Assembly (NCBI RefSeq): GCF_012932675.1
Contig: NZ_JAAIIF010000013.1
Coordinates: 62,001-126,000 of the forward strand
Direction of reading: 5' to 3'
From: Bifidobacterium erythrocebi
Lineage (GTDB): Bacteria; Actinomycetota; Actinomycetes; Actinomycetales; Bifidobacteriaceae
DNA: 64,000 nt
The notes under the pieces were generated by a model. It was given only the letters and a program-made list of their open reading frames with translations. It made no database searches and was not told where the DNA came from. A program made the translations under genes and the position numbers. Shown here one piece after another: positions 45,802 through 55,322 of the stretch; within the stretch, counting starts at the first letter, position 1, and each line of letters opens with the position of its first letter.

Positions 45802-46605
45802 TCACTCCTTCGTTTCCGTGGCAGCGGGGGCCTCGGCAGCGGCTTCGGCCTTGGGGGCCTCGGCGGTCTGCGGCTTGGCTGCGGAACGGTTGCCACGACG
45901 CGGGCGGCGATCGCCACGACGGCCGGAGCGGTTGTTCTGCTGTGCCTGCTGCTCTTCGAACTCACGTTCGGTCATGTCGCCCTTGTAGATCCAGACCTTC
46001 ACGCCGATGCGGCCGTAAGTGGTCTTGGCCTCGAAGAAGCCGTAATCGATGAGGGCGCGCAGGGTCTGCAGCGGAACGCGACCCTCGCGGTAGAACTCGG
46101 AACGGCTCATTTCCGCACCGCCGAGGCGGCCGGAGAGCTTGATGCGGATACCCTTGGCACCGGCGCGCATGGCGTCCTGCTGAGCCTTGCGCATGGCGCG
46201 ACGGAAGGTCACGCGGTTGGTCAGCTGCTCAGCGATGCCCTGGGCGACGAGCTGGGCGTCCAGCGCGGCGTTCTTGACTTCGAAGATGTTGAGCTGAACC
46301 TGCTTGCCGGTGATCTTCTCCAGCTTGGCGCGAACGCGCTCGGCTTCGGCGCCACGACGGCCGATCACGATGCCCGGGCGGGCGGTGTGGATGTCCACGC
46401 GGACGCGGTCACGGGTGCGCTCGATCACGATCTTGCTCACGCCGGCGCGCTCGAGATCCTTGCTCATTTCCTTGCGGATCTTGTCGTCCTCGAGCACGAA
46501 GTCGCTGTAGCGTTCGCCGACCTTGTTGGAATCGGAGAACCACTTGGAACGATGGTTCTCAGTAACACCCAGGCGATAGCCAAAGGGATTAATCTTCTGA
46601 CCCAT
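45802..46605 (-). CDS. rpsC: 30S ribosomal protein uS3, with C-terminal extension
   Basis: The 267-residue protein begins [20 protein letters not shown], has the KH domain ([20 protein letters not shown], here [19 protein letters not shown]) and the uS3 C domain. After [11 protein letters not shown] comes a ~55-residue tail, first Arg/Gly-rich then Ala/Pro/Glu-rich. E. coli uS3 is 233 residues. Confidence 0.97.
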   Translation of the reverse strand: MGQKINPFGYRLGVTENHRSKWFSDSNKVGERYSDFVLEDDKIRKEMSKDLERAGVSKIVIERTRDRVRVDIHTARPGIVIGRRGAEAERVRAKLEKITGKQVQLNIFEVKNAALDAQLVAQGIAEQLTNRVTFRRAMRKAQQDAMRAGAKGIRIKLSGRLGGAEMSRSEFYREGRVPLQTLRALIDYGFFEAKTTYGRIGVKVWIYKGDMTEREFEEQQAQQNNRSGRRGDRRPRRGNRSAAKPQTAEAPKAEAAAEAPAATETKE

Positions 46606-46607
46606 CT

Positions 46608-46967
46608 TTAGCGGTCTCCTTCCTTGTTGGCAACGACGACCGTGATGTGGCTGGTGCGCTTGTTGATACGAGCGGCACGACCCTGGGCACGGGCGCGGAA
46701 ACGCTTCAGCGTCACGCCTTCGTCCACATAGGTCTCCTTCACGACCAGTTCGTTCTCGCGGAACGGCTCGCCAGCCCTTTCGGCCTTGACGCGAGCGTTG
46801 GCGATGGCGCTCTCCAGGACCTTGCGAACCGGAAGGGACGCGGCCTGCGGAGCAAACTTCAGAATGGTAACGGCTTCAGTCGCCTGCTTGCCTCGGATGA
46901 GGTCGACCATGCGGCGAGCCTTGCGCGGCGTCACGCGGACGTGACGAGCGATTGCTTTAGCTTCCAT
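46608..46967 (-). CDS. rplV: 50S ribosomal protein uL22
   Basis: The 119-residue protein ([20 protein letters not shown]) lines the exit tunnel with its beta hairpin; [24 protein letters not shown] is the signature end. It lies 2 bp from rpsC. Confidence 0.98.
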   Translation of the reverse strand: MEAKAIARHVRVTPRKARRMVDLIRGKQATEAVTILKFAPQAASLPVRKVLESAIANARVKAERAGEPFRENELVVKETYVDEGVTLKRFRARAQGRAARINKRTSHITVVVANKEGDR

Positions 46968-46982
46968 AAGTCATTCTCTCCT

Positions 46983-47261
46983 TTAGCGGCGGGCCTTCTT
47001 GTCGTCCTTCACGTGACCCTTGAAGGTCTTCGTGGGGGCGAACTCACCGAGCTTGTGGCCAACCATGGATTCGGTGACGAACACCGGCACGTGCTTGCGG
47101 CCGTCGTGAACGGCGAAGGTGTGACCGATGAAGTCAGGGGTGATCATAGAACGGCGGGACCACGTCTTGATGACGTTGTGGGTGCCCTTCTCGTTCTGCT
47201 CGTCGACCTTCTTCTGCAAGTGGGCGTCGACGAAGGGGCCCTTCTTGATGCTACGAGTCAT
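46983..47261 (-). CDS. rpsS: 30S ribosomal protein uS19
   Basis: The 92-residue protein ([20 protein letters not shown]) contains [27 protein letters not shown]. Standard length and position between rplB and rplV. Confidence 0.98.
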   Translation of the reverse strand: MTRSIKKGPFVDAHLQKKVDEQNEKGTHNVIKTWSRRSMITPDFIGHTFAVHDGRKHVPVFVTESMVGHKLGEFAPTKTFKGHVKDDKKARR

Positions 47262-47275
47262 CTTCTCGACCTTCC

Positions 47276-48106
47276 TTACTTGCGGTTCTTACCGTTCGGA
47301 CGACGACGAACAATCATCTTGTTCGAAGCCTTCTTCGGACGGCGAGTACGAACTTCACCCTTGCCCCACGGGGAAACCGGCGGCTTGCCACCGCGAGTAC
47401 GACCGCCGTGCGGGTGGTCGACCGGGTTCATGGATTCACCACGGGTGATCGGGCGCTTGCCCATCCAACGGGCACGACCGGCCTTGCCGAGCTGCACGTT
47501 GGCGTGCTCTTCGTTGCCGACCTCGCCGACGGTTGCGCGGCAGCGGGCGTCGACGTTACGGATTTCGCCGGACGGCATACGCAGCTGGGCGTAAGCGCCG
47601 TCCTTGGCCACGAGCTGCACGGAGGTGCCTGCGGAGCGGGCAATCTTCGCGCCGCCCAGCGGGCGGAGCTCGATGGCGTGCACAATCGTACCGGTCGGGA
47701 TGTTCTTCAGCGGCAGGTTGTTGCCCGGCTTGATATCGGCCTGGGCACCGGTCTCGATGACGTCGCCCTGCTTGATGCCCTTCGGCGCGATGATGTAGCG
47801 CTTCTCGCCGTCTGCGTAGTGCAGCAGGGCGATGTTGGCGGTACGGTTCGGATCGTATTCGATGTGCGCAACCTTGGCGGGCACGCCGTCCTTGTCCCAA
47901 CGACGGAAGTCGATGAGGCGGTACTGGCGCTTGTGGCCACCGCCGCGATGGCGGGAGGTCATGCGGCCGTAGGAGTTGCGACCACCGGTCTTGGACAGTT
48001 TGCGAACCAGCGACTTCTCAGGCGTGGAACGCGTGATCTCGGCGAAGTCCGAGACGGACGCGTTGCGGCGGCCTGCAGTCGTCGGCTTATATACGCGGAT
48101 AGCCAT
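47276..48106 (-). CDS. rplB: 50S ribosomal protein uL2
   Basis: The 276-residue protein ([20 protein letters not shown]) has the two-domain RNA-binding core and [10 protein letters not shown], the conserved motif near the peptidyl transferase center, before a basic tail. Standard length. Confidence 0.98.
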   Translation of the reverse strand: MAIRVYKPTTAGRRNASVSDFAEITRSTPEKSLVRKLSKTGGRNSYGRMTSRHRGGGHKRQYRLIDFRRWDKDGVPAKVAHIEYDPNRTANIALLHYADGEKRYIIAPKGIKQGDVIETGAQADIKPGNNLPLKNIPTGTIVHAIELRPLGGAKIARSAGTSVQLVAKDGAYAQLRMPSGEIRNVDARCRATVGEVGNEEHANVQLGKAGRARWMGKRPITRGESMNPVDHPHGGRTRGGKPPVSPWGKGEVRTRRPKKASNKMIVRRRPNGKNRK

Positions 48107-48142
48107 AATGTAGTTCTTCCTTTAACTTTTCTCGGCTAGCCT

Positions 48143-48439
48143 TCAGTTACCGAAGATGTCGATCGTCTGGCCCTCGGCGACGGTCACGATGGCGCGCTTC
48201 TGGGAAGCACGCTGGCCGAAACCGGTGCGGGTGCGCTGACGCTTGCCGGCGCGGTTGAGGGTGTTGACGTTCGTCACCTTGACGTTGAAGATCTCTTCAA
48301 TAGCCTGCTTGATCTGCACCTTGTTCGCGTTCGGGGCCACCACAAAGGTGTACTGACCACGATCGGAAGCGGCGTAGCTCTTCTCGGAAACGACGGGCTT
48401 GATAATCACGTCGTGTGCCGGCTTGTGAATAGCGACCAT
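48143..48439 (-). CDS. rplW: 50S ribosomal protein uL23
   Basis: The 98-residue exit-site protein ([35 protein letters not shown]) serves as the dock for trigger factor and SRP. Position and length are standard. Confidence 0.97.
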   Translation of the reverse strand: MVAIHKPAHDVIIKPVVSEKSYAASDRGQYTFVVAPNANKVQIKQAIEEIFNVKVTNVNTLNRAGKRQRTRTGFGQRASQKRAIVTVAEGQTIDIFGN

Positions 48440-48444
48440 CTAAA

Positions 48445-49104
48445 TCAGGCCTCCTTCGGCTCGGTCTTCGCAGCCACGAAAGCCTCGAAGGCTTCCTTGG
48501 AGAAGACGACGTACTGCGCGGTAACCACGTCGTACGTGTTGAGCTGATCGACGAAAATCGGGTGAACGGTCGGGATGTTGCGCACGGAGAGCCACTCGTT
48601 CACGTTGTCGCGGGTGAGCACGACGGTGGTGAACTTGTTCTCGGTGATCGGGGTCAGTGCAGCAACAGCGGCCTTGGTGGAAGGAGCGTCGGCGACAGCG
48701 AAGTCAACGACGGCGATGCGACCGGCGTTAGCGCGATCGGACAGCACGTACTTGAGGGCTGCGGCCTTCATCTTCTTCGGGGTGCGCTGGTCGTACTTGC
48801 GCGGCTGCGGGCCGAACACGACGCCGCCGTGGTACCACTGCGGAGCGCGGATCGAGCCCTGACGAGCGCGACCGGTGCCCTTCTGCTTCCACGGCTTCTT
48901 GCCGCCGCCGGAAACATTGGCGCGGGTCTTGGTGGCGTGAGTGCCCTGGCGAGCAGCGGCAAGCTGGGCCACCACAACCTGGTGGATCAGCGGCACGTGG
49001 GCCTGCACCTCTTCGGCGGAGAAGCCGAAGATCTCAGCAGGAGCCTCAACGGTGCCGGTCTTGGCGCCCTTGGCGTCAGTGACGTTCAGAGTAACGTTTG
49101 CCAT
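48445..49104 (-). CDS. rplD: 50S ribosomal protein uL4
   Basis: The 219-residue protein has the family block GTHATKTRANVSGGGKKPWKQKGTGRARQGS and WYHGGVVFGPQPRKYDQ. In E. coli uL4 represses the S10 operon by acting on its leader. A structured leader is present here at 50150-50211, but whether uL4 binds it is unknown. Confidence 0.97.
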   Translation of the reverse strand: MANVTLNVTDAKGAKTGTVEAPAEIFGFSAEEVQAHVPLIHQVVVAQLAAARQGTHATKTRANVSGGGKKPWKQKGTGRARQGSIRAPQWYHGGVVFGPQPRKYDQRTPKKMKAAALKYVLSDRANAGRIAVVDFAVADAPSTKAAVAALTPITENKFTTVVLTRDNVNEWLSVRNIPTVHPIFVDQLNTYDVVTAQYVVFSKEAFEAFVAAKTEPKEA

Positions 49105-49110
49105 GGTTTA

Positions 49111-49761
49111 TCAGGCTCCCTTCACTGCCGAACGGACGAGAACGATGCCGCCCTTGGGGCCGGGAATGGCGCCCTTGATGGCGAGGATGCCGTTCTCAAC
49201 ATCCGCGGAAACGATGGTGAGGTTCTGCACAGTGGAGGTCACATGACCCATGCGGCCAGCCATGCGCTTGCCCTTCAGAATACGGCTCGGGGTTGCGCAA
49301 GCGCCGACCGAACCCGGACGACGTTCGTTCTTGTGGGAGCCGTGGGTACGACGGTAGGACTTGAAGCCCCAACGCTTGATGGTACCGGCGAAGCCCTTAC
49401 CCTTGGTGGTGCCGGTCACGTCGACCTCTGCACCCTCTTCGAACACCTCAGCGGTGAGTTCCTGACCCAGCTCGTACTCGGTGGCGTTGTCCTCGCGCAC
49501 CTCAACGAGGTGACGACGCGGGGTGACGCCGGCCTTGGCGAAGTGGCCAGCCAGCGGCTTGGTCACCTTGGTCGGGTCGATCTGGCCGTAGCCGATCTGG
49601 ACTGCGGTGTAGCCGTCGGTCTCGTCGGTCTTGATAGCGGTCACCACGTTGGTGGAGACGTCGACCAGCGTGACGGGAACGAAGAAGCCGTTCTCATCCC
49701 ACACCTGGGACATGCCGAGCTTCCTGCCCAGCAGGGCCTTGCGATCTGCTCTTTGCGACAT
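49111..49761 (-). CDS. rplC: 50S ribosomal protein uL3
   Basis: The 216-residue protein starts [20 protein letters not shown] at ATG 49761; a frame extending to 49803 runs back into rpsJ and is not used. [28 protein letters not shown] is the uL3 signature. Confidence 0.97.
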   Translation of the reverse strand: MSQRADRKALLGRKLGMSQVWDENGFFVPVTLVDVSTNVVTAIKTDETDGYTAVQIGYGQIDPTKVTKPLAGHFAKAGVTPRRHLVEVREDNATEYELGQELTAEVFEEGAEVDVTGTTKGKGFAGTIKRWGFKSYRRTHGSHKNERRPGSVGACATPSRILKGKRMAGRMGHVTSTVQNLTIVSADVENGILAIKGAIPGPKGGIVLVRSAVKGA

Positions 49762-49777
49762 AGCGGTTCCTCCTCCC

Positions 49778-50086
49778 TTACAGCTTGATCTCGATGTTGA
49801 CATCTGCGGGCAGGTCGATGTGCATCAGGGAATCCACGGCCTTGGGGGTCGGGTCCACGATGTCGATAAGACGCTTGTGCGTGCGCATCTCGAAGTGCTC
49901 GCGAGAATCCTTGTACTTATGAGGAGAACGAATAACACAGAAAACGTTCTTCTCGGTCGGCAGCGGAACGGGGCCAACAACAGTTGCGCCCGCGTTCGTC
50001 ACCGTTTCGACGATCTTCTTCGCCGATTGGTCGATGACCTCGTGGTCATAGGACTTAAGCCTGATGCGGATTTTCTGTCCCGCCAT
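49778..50086 (-). CDS. rpsJ: 30S ribosomal protein uS10
   Basis: The 102-residue protein ([55 protein letters not shown]) is first in the ribosomal cluster. A ~170-nt leader separates it from the candidate promoter. It also acts in antitermination with NusB in bacteria generally. Confidence 0.98.
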   Translation of the reverse strand: MAGQKIRIRLKSYDHEVIDQSAKKIVETVTNAGATVVGPVPLPTEKNVFCVIRSPHKYKDSREHFEMRTHKRLIDIVDPTPKAVDSLMHIDLPADVNIEIKL

Positions 50087-50149
50087 TGCCGTCCGCCCTT
50101 TCTAGCGATTCGTGTACTGTTTACCAGCCTGTTTCGTGTTAAGGGCACC

Positions 50150-50211
50150 GGCGCGCATGGCCTCCGTTGGACATACGTCCACTGGCGGTCATCCATCATC
50201 AGTGCGCGGCC
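50150..50211 (-). promoter_or_regulatory. structured S10 operon leader
   Basis: On the minus strand GGCCGCGCA (50203-50211) pairs with TGCGCGCC (50150-50157), 8 bp with one bulged C. It encloses TGGACGTATGTCCA, a 5-bp stem with a 4-nt loop (50168-50181). It lies 64-125 nt upstream of rpsJ. The position suits ribosomal-protein autoregulation; the ligand is unknown. Confidence 0.5.
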
Positions 50212-50256
50212 CATTGCAATCACTCTCGTGGCTGCAACCCCGCGCTCGCTTTTTTA

Positions 50257-50285
50257 ATTCCAATTTGCGAGCCCAAAACAGGCAA
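50257..50285 (-). promoter_or_regulatory. candidate promoter of the S10 cluster
   Basis: On the minus strand TTGCCT (50280-50285) and TGGAAT (50257-50262) are separated by 17 bp, about 170 bp upstream of rpsJ, in an AT-rich stretch. Confidence 0.45.
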
Positions 50286-50363
50286 CTTGTTTATTAAAGC
50301 ATCCGGGCGTGACTAAGCGGCCTTATTCTCTTCCCTGGCGTGTCGCTATGGTTTCAGGCCGAT

Positions 50364-51176
50364 TCAGACCGCGGCCGAGATGATCAATGCCAAGGCGAGA
50401 AGGCTCGATGCGAGCTCGATCAATCCCGTATGCAATGGCTTGATGGTTCTTTTCATCGAGATGAACGGCATAGTGATCGCACGGGCCAGCAATATGACGG
50501 ACAGCGCAACCAGCGAAGCCTCGCCTTCAATCGCCGCAATAAGAACTGCGAGAACATGCCATGCCCATGAGGCGGCAAGGTACTTCCCGCTCCCCCGCTC
50601 CCGGATCATGGTCTTGACGAACAGCACGGACCCAAACTGCACCACACCGAACGCGCAAGCCAACAGCATGCCCGTGCCCTCGATGCGTGGAATGGCCGGC
50701 GACGGCGCCTCGCCATAATGGAAGGTCAGTATGGCCATCAGGCATGCCGCGATCACGGCCGTCGCATTCGACCACAGCGAACGTTCCTTGCGTTGCCATG
50801 AGGCGATGAACGATATGGCCGCAAGCACGGCCATAGGCGGGGCCCAGACCAGTATGCCCGGGTACCTGATGACGAAAGGTAGACCGATGACGCACAATAT
50901 GATGCCGTATGCCAGCGGCTGCGCAAGCCAGCGACGCCTGCCATGCGACTTGAACCAGCGCGCGGCGGAGAACTGCACGCAATAGCACAGCAGCCAGCAC
51001 GCCGTCAGCCACCAGGAAGCAGCCGACCACCCATGGCGGCACCATGCGGTCACCGACCCAGCCAGCGCCGGGGACATGGCCATCATCACGGCACCCGGCT
51101 GCCCGGGGAGCCATGCACGCAGGCAGGCGTGCAGATTCTTCTTATTGCGCGTACGAGGATTCGAGGATGCAGGCAT
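50364..51176 (-). CDS. YwiC-like membrane protein
   Basis: The 270-residue protein begins MPASSNPRTRNKKNLHACLR, and PGQPGAVMMAMSPALAG resembles the start of YwiC-like proteins. About nine membrane segments follow, with short basic loops (RWFKSHGRRRWL, SWQRKERSLW, KTMIRERGSGKYL). Function is unknown. ATG 51176 was chosen because TAGCGT lies 7 nt upstream; the GTG at 51185 overlaps that hexamer. It is upstream of the ribosomal cluster in the same orientation but separated by ~280 bp with its own promoter region. Confidence 0.75.
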   Translation of the reverse strand: MPASSNPRTRNKKNLHACLRAWLPGQPGAVMMAMSPALAGSVTAWCRHGWSAASWWLTACWLLCYCVQFSAARWFKSHGRRRWLAQPLAYGIILCVIGLPFVIRYPGILVWAPPMAVLAAISFIASWQRKERSLWSNATAVIAACLMAILTFHYGEAPSPAIPRIEGTGMLLACAFGVVQFGSVLFVKTMIRERGSGKYLAASWAWHVLAVLIAAIEGEASLVALSVILLARAITMPFISMKRTIKPLHTGLIELASSLLALALIISAAV

Positions 51177-51183
51177 GCCGTCC

Positions 51184-51189
51184 ACGCTA
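51184..51189 (-). promoter_or_regulatory. -10 hexamer of probable leaderless ywiC-like gene
   Basis: TAGCGT on the minus strand ends 7 nt before the ATG at 51176; this is the same hexamer and spacing as radA. Confidence 0.4.
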
Positions 51190-51321
51190 CAGGAACTCCG
51201 TGGCAGATTCCCGGTTCATGCCGTCGGCTGATTCGACGACAAGAATGACGCATGGATTTCGTGTATTGCGCCAGAGTCATAGCGCCCCTGCACGGTACCG
51301 CTCGGCAATAGAAAAACGACA

Positions 51322-51354
51322 AGGAGCCCTGTGGAATGAATCCACAGGGCTCCT
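51322..51354 (-). terminator. terminator after the adhE fragment
   Basis: A perfect 14-bp stem AGGAGCCCTGTGGA/TCCACAGGGCTCCT with a short loop is followed on the minus strand by TTGTCGTTTTTC. It is 137 bp beyond the fragment's stop and may be the original adhE-region terminator. Confidence 0.75.
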
Positions 51355-51484
51355 GTTGTCTTATCGGCACCTCTTCATCGGTGCCTGCCGATAGCCGTTA
51401 CCAGTATGAGCGTACGCATGATCGACGTCCTTATATATATGGAGCGATCGAGATGCGCAGACTCCCGACTGAACGGCTGTCTGA

Positions 51485-51790
51485 CGGCGATCAGACGCGC
51501 TCGGAGGTCTCCTCGGTGGCAGCCTCGCCTTCGCGCTCCACGCGAATCTTGTGCCCCTCGGCCTGAGGCACGCCGTAGTATGCGGCCACGGCGATGTCCT
51601 TCATGTCGTTGATCAGCGGGATACGCGGGTTCGCCGGGGTGCACTGATCCTCGTAGGCGCGCATGCCGGCCTGATCGAGGATGGACCAGAAGAAGTCCTC
51701 GTCCACGCCACACTCCTGGAAGCTCCTGTTCATACCGAGCTTGTTGTCGCGGTAATCCTCGACGGCCTTCGCCAAGTTCTCCACACCCTC
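51485..51790. repeat. direct repeat, copy 1 (adhE 3' end)
   Basis: About 300 bp match 56164-56469 in the same orientation with only about four mismatches up to 51785; similarity then fades over the next few bases. Copy 1 bounds the left side of module A. Confidence 0.95.
51491..51790 (-). pseudogene. 3' fragment of adhE
   Basis: The frame encodes the last 98 residues of AdhE (from GVENLAKAVEDYRDNKLGMN to SERV), with a single difference (Thr for Ala in TEEASERV) from residues 811-908 of the full copy at 56170-58896. It is cut off abruptly upstream; the seven residues before it (MRDSLSE) are unrelated, and the AraC gene stop lies at 51818. It lacks the NAD and iron-binding parts of AdhE and cannot be an enzyme. 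Three of the four base differences are silent, which points to a fairly recent or conversion-maintained duplicate. Confidence 0.92.
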
Positions 51791-51817
51791 CGACAAGCTA
51801 TCTCGCATAACCGTCCA

Positions 51818-52816
51818 TCAATACCCTTGTCTCGCCTTGCGGTAGGCAGAGGGAGTCACCCCGGTTTCGGCCAGGAATCGTCTGTTGAAATTCGAGGCAT
51901 TGCCATAGCCACATTCACGTTGGATCCTTGCCACAGGCATGTCAGTCGTGGCAAGAAGCCTGCAAGCACGTCCGACGCGCAGTCTGCGCACGAAATCGGC
52001 AAAGCCGACGCCAGCTGTGCGTTTGAAGAAACGGGAGAACGCCGATGGGCTCATCGCCGCCTGCGCCGCCGCCTCCTCCAAGCGGATGTCGCCGCCAAGG
52101 TTGTCCGTCACATAGCCTATGGCCGCGTTGAGCAGGCGCTCCGAGCCGGAGCCTCCGCTTGGATCATAGCCCGGTGTGACCACAGTCGACCATTCACCCT
52201 CCGGAGCCTCTTCGAATGCCGCGAGCAACTCGACGAAATCCGCCAGCCGCCTCACACCCTCATGTCCACCCATCGTCTCCAAGCACGAGGCCGCCCGGGC
52301 GGCAGACCGCCCGGAGAGCACCAACGCATACGATGCGCGATGCAACGCGATGCCAAAGCCGGAGCACTCGGGGAAGTAGGTCATGAGCACACGCAATACT
52401 TCGGGACGCACGTGGCACACCACATCGCGATGCTCCAACCGTTCCCCCGGACGCAGATCAGACACCCAGTTGTGGGGGAGATTCGCGCCAATCAACGCCA
52501 CGTGGCCCTCTTCAAAAGGCAGCACCCCATCACCGGCCATCATCAGGCCAGAGCCTTCGCGGATCAGATGGAACTCCACTTGCGGATGATGGTGCCACTT
52601 GGCCAACGGATGTGGATAGCCATGCTCCGTCCAGTGGATGGCCGCGTCGAGATCCGGCGTAATGACCTCCAGCGAACCGGGACCGGACACTGCGGCGGTA
52701 CCGCCATCGGGCAGCATCGACGCAGACATCGCAAACGGTATCGGACGGCGGGCGGCCGAAATCGCGTCACCCATGTTGTTCGCATCGCCGACACTCATCA
52801 GCCGCCCACCTTCCAT
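51818..52816 (-). CDS. AraC-family transcriptional regulator
   Basis: The 332-residue regulator has an N-terminal cupin-like sensor domain (HHHPQVEFHLIREGSGLMMAGDG... LIGANLPHNWV, about 70-130) and a C-terminal double helix-turn-helix (RLEEAAAQAAMSPSAFSRFFKR and IQRECGYGNASNFNRRFLAE). The HHHP..E..L cupin and PHNW motif are typical of sugar-sensing AraC proteins. ATG 52816 is preceded by TGGAA; ATG 52798 with GGTGGG upstream is an alternative. It follows the dehydrogenase by 23 bp in the MFS-ADH-AraC order and probably controls that module. Confidence 0.87.
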   Translation of the reverse strand: MEGGRLMSVGDANNMGDAISAARRPIPFAMSASMLPDGGTAAVSGPGSLEVITPDLDAAIHWTEHGYPHPLAKWHHHPQVEFHLIREGSGLMMAGDGVLPFEEGHVALIGANLPHNWVSDLRPGERLEHRDVVCHVRPEVLRVLMTYFPECSGFGIALHRASYALVLSGRSAARAASCLETMGGHEGVRRLADFVELLAAFEEAPEGEWSTVVTPGYDPSGGSGSERLLNAAIGYVTDNLGGDIRLEEAAAQAAMSPSAFSRFFKRTAGVGFADFVRRLRVGRACRLLATTDMPVARIQRECGYGNASNFNRRFLAETGVTPSAYRKARQGY

Positions 52817-52839
52817 TTCCAGCCAATCAGAACAAGCGT

Positions 52840-53880
52840 TTAGCGACGCTCCACAGTGATCTGCAACTTGATATCGCCGGGACGCCCCTCGGCCATACGG
52901 TCGAAGGCGGCCTTGGCGTCCTCCATCGCGAAGGTGTCGGTGATGAAGGGACTAAGGCTCAGCTTACCATTGGCGACCAGATCGATGGCCTTCTGATAGA
53001 CGTTGGCGTAGCGGAAGACATTCTCGATACGCACCTCAGTGGCCTGCAGTTCGGTGACGTCGATGGCGACCGGGTCGACCGGAATACCAACGATGACGGC
53101 CGCCCCACCGGGAGCAACGAGCTTCCAGAAGGTCTCATAGGCCTTGGGCGCACCGGAGCATTCAAAAGCCACATCAGCGCCCCAGCCGCCGGTCTCCTCA
53201 CGCACTCGCTCAACCAGGTCCTCCTTGGTCAGATCAACGGGGATGACACCCGGCACCTTGGCAGCGATAGCGAGCTTGACGTCAGAGACGTCGGAAATGA
53301 TCACCTTAGAGGCACCGCCGGCGAGCGCGCAGGAAGCGGTGAGCATGCCCACCGTGCCCGAGCCGGTGACCACGCACACATCGCCAGGCTTGATGCGCGC
53401 CTTGGTGGCGGCCCACATCGCCACGGCAGTAGGTTCAAGCAGCGCGCCCTCGCCGAAGCTCACGTTGTCGGGCAGATGATAGGTGAAGGCGGCGGGGTGG
53501 TTCACCGTCTCGCACAGGCAGCCGTCGACCGGCGGGGTGGCAAAGAAACGCACGGCAGGATCGACGTTGTACATGCCCAGCTTGCTGGCTCGCGAGGTCA
53601 TGTCCGGAATGCCGGGTTCCAGGGCGACACGGTCGCCGACTTGGAATCCTTCGACGCCATCACCGACCGCGACGACCGTACCCGCGGCCTCATGGCCCAG
53701 AATCATCGGCTGCTCGACGATGTACTTGCCGACGCGACCGTGGGTGTAGTAATGCAGGTCGGAACCGCACACACCCACGGTGTGGGGCGCAATGGTGAGC
53801 TCTCCGGCGGCCGGGGCCGGCGTATCCGGCACCTCGCGCACATTGATGACACCCTTCTTTTCGAGAACGACAGCTTTCAT
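52840..53880 (-). CDS. zinc-dependent polyol dehydrogenase (sorbitol dehydrogenase-like)
   Basis: The 346-residue MDR-family enzyme resembles animal sorbitol dehydrogenase: GVCGSDLHYYTHGRVGKYIV, PMILGHEAAGTV, ATPPVDGCLCE and LPDNVSFGEGALLEP. Catalytic zinc residues Cys38, His63 and Glu64 are visible. The structural-zinc lobe has no cysteines (PDMTSRASKLGMYNVDPAV), as in animal SDH. The nucleotide fold follows (GSGTVGML), with Asp in VIISDVSD favouring NAD. It should oxidise a polyol such as sorbitol, xylitol or a related sugar alcohol to a ketose. ATG 53880 has GGAGA upstream, preceded by a heptamer repeat. Confidence 0.85.
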   Translation of the reverse strand: MKAVVLEKKGVINVREVPDTPAPAAGELTIAPHTVGVCGSDLHYYTHGRVGKYIVEQPMILGHEAAGTVVAVGDGVEGFQVGDRVALEPGIPDMTSRASKLGMYNVDPAVRFFATPPVDGCLCETVNHPAAFTYHLPDNVSFGEGALLEPTAVAMWAATKARIKPGDVCVVTGSGTVGMLTASCALAGGASKVIISDVSDVKLAIAAKVPGVIPVDLTKEDLVERVREETGGWGADVAFECSGAPKAYETFWKLVAPGGAAVIVGIPVDPVAIDVTELQATEVRIENVFRYANVYQKAIDLVANGKLSLSPFITDTFAMEDAKAAFDRMAEGRPGDIKLQITVERR

Positions 53881-53891
53881 GATGGTCTCCT

Positions 53892-53912
53892 TTGTTAATT
53901 GTTAATTGTTAA
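53892..53912. repeat. three tandem TTGTTAA heptamers
   Basis: Three perfect copies of TTGTTAA (plus a partial TTG) lie immediately upstream of the ribosome binding site of the minus-strand dehydrogenase gene. Such repeats can change copy number by slippage and alter the 5' UTR or promoter spacing. Confidence 0.8.
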
Positions 53913-53989
53913 TTGCTACTTGGTGCGTTTGTATTACTGAAAGATTGGTATCAGCCGTCGGCAGTGCCGCGGCGACTATTGCAATTAGG

Positions 53990-55273
53990 TCAGGCGGTAA
54001 CCACCTCCTCATCAGCCTTGATCGGCAGACGCCGACCACGCTCGTCGAAACCGGACTGCTTGGGTCGAATGAAGACGGTGAGCAAAGAGCCGATGGCGTA
54101 GCAGACCGCATAGGCCCAGCACACTCCGCCGAAGCCAACAGTGGAAATCAACACGGTCGCGATCAACGGACCGAAGAACGTTGTCAAGCCAGAGGCGAGG
54201 TTGTGCGCGGAGATAGCTGCGCCCTTATGCTCGGGAGCGAGCGCCGGAAAGATCGCGCCCATCGGCACGAAGGCGGAAATGCCCAGACCAAGCACGATGG
54301 CATCAGCGCACATCAACACCATGTTCGCGCCGAACACCTGCGGAATGTAATACATGCCGAGCGTGCCGATAACGCAGAACCAGCAACCGAACCAGCGCAT
54401 CTGCCGCATCCAACCATAACGGTCGCCCATGCGGCCCCAGAACACGTTGCCGACAACGGTGACGATGAACTGAAATCCCCAGATTTGGCTCCATCGTGAG
54501 ACCTCGAACCAACCGCCACCTCCATTGACATGGGTAGACAGGTAAAGTGGCATAATGACCGGGAAACCATAAAGAGTGAGGTTGCAAATCACGCGCACGA
54601 CGGCAGCCAGTGCGATCTGCCGGTTGTGTACAAGAATCGTGGCACCTCGACTGAGCTCATGCAGCTTCTCCGCGCGGGTCATCGACGAGGTACGAGAGTT
54701 GTCCGAGGCCGGAACCAGAAGCAGACACACAAGCATGCCGGCCACAGCAAACAGCAACGACAGCCACAGCGAACAGTACTCTCCAACCCAAGCGATGGTG
54801 AAGCTCGGCAAGTAGGCGCCAAAGACACCGATGCCAAAGGAATAGGAGGTCCAAAACCAACCCATCGCCGAGGCGAGATGCGACGGTTCAACAGTCTGCG
54901 TGATAAGCACGACGAAGGAATAAATGAACAGCGGATAGCCAACGCCACGCAGCGCGTAGACGACGAGCATTAGCGGGTAGATGCCACTGGGCAGGGCCAC
55001 TGCGACGAATACCAAATGCAGAGCGATCCAGGCGATTGCGCCGATGAGCATGATGCGTTTGGCACCAAACATCTCAGCCAGCACGCCGGAGGCCCATCCA
55101 GCGACCGCCGCCATGAGTCCATACATGGTGAACATCAGCGACGACTGCGACGAGCTAAAGCCCTGATCGACAATATACTTCGACAGGAAGGTCAGTTCAA
55201 AACCGTCGCCGGTCATGAATACTGCGATGGCGACGAATCCCGCCAGCAGTTTCCTCGGCAATCCCAGAGCCAT
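53990..55273 (-). CDS. MFS polyol permease (module A)
   Basis: The 427-residue transporter has 12 membrane segments and the MFS loop motif GVLAEMFGAKRIM. The N-terminus (AVFMTGDGFELTFLSKYIVD) and YPLFIYSFVVLITQ match the ribitol/arabitol/alditol permease group (RbtT-like). It is paralogous along its whole length to the transporter at 61072 (about half identical by eye). It is 109 bp upstream of the sorbitol-dehydrogenase-like gene and probably supplies its substrate. Base composition is visibly less GC-biased than the neighbours. Confidence 0.85.
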   Translation of the reverse strand: MALGLPRKLLAGFVAIAVFMTGDGFELTFLSKYIVDQGFSSSQSSLMFTMYGLMAAVAGWASGVLAEMFGAKRIMLIGAIAWIALHLVFVAVALPSGIYPLMLVVYALRGVGYPLFIYSFVVLITQTVEPSHLASAMGWFWTSYSFGIGVFGAYLPSFTIAWVGEYCSLWLSLLFAVAGMLVCLLLVPASDNSRTSSMTRAEKLHELSRGATILVHNRQIALAAVVRVICNLTLYGFPVIMPLYLSTHVNGGGGWFEVSRWSQIWGFQFIVTVVGNVFWGRMGDRYGWMRQMRWFGCWFCVIGTLGMYYIPQVFGANMVLMCADAIVLGLGISAFVPMGAIFPALAPEHKGAAISAHNLASGLTTFFGPLIATVLISTVGFGGVCWAYAVCYAIGSLLTVFIRPKQSGFDERGRRLPIKADEEVVTA

Positions 55274-55306
55274 GTTTCCTCACTTACGCCAAATACTTCA
55301 TTGTTT

Positions 55307-55322
55307 GCCGCACCACTGCGGC
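55307..55322. promoter_or_regulatory. inverted repeat upstream of module A
   Basis: GCCGCA-CCAC-TGCGGC lies 34 bp upstream of the MFS start, in the 378-bp gene-free region between MFS and the small plus-strand gene. It may be a regulator site; nothing else recognisable was seen in this stretch. Confidence 0.35.
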
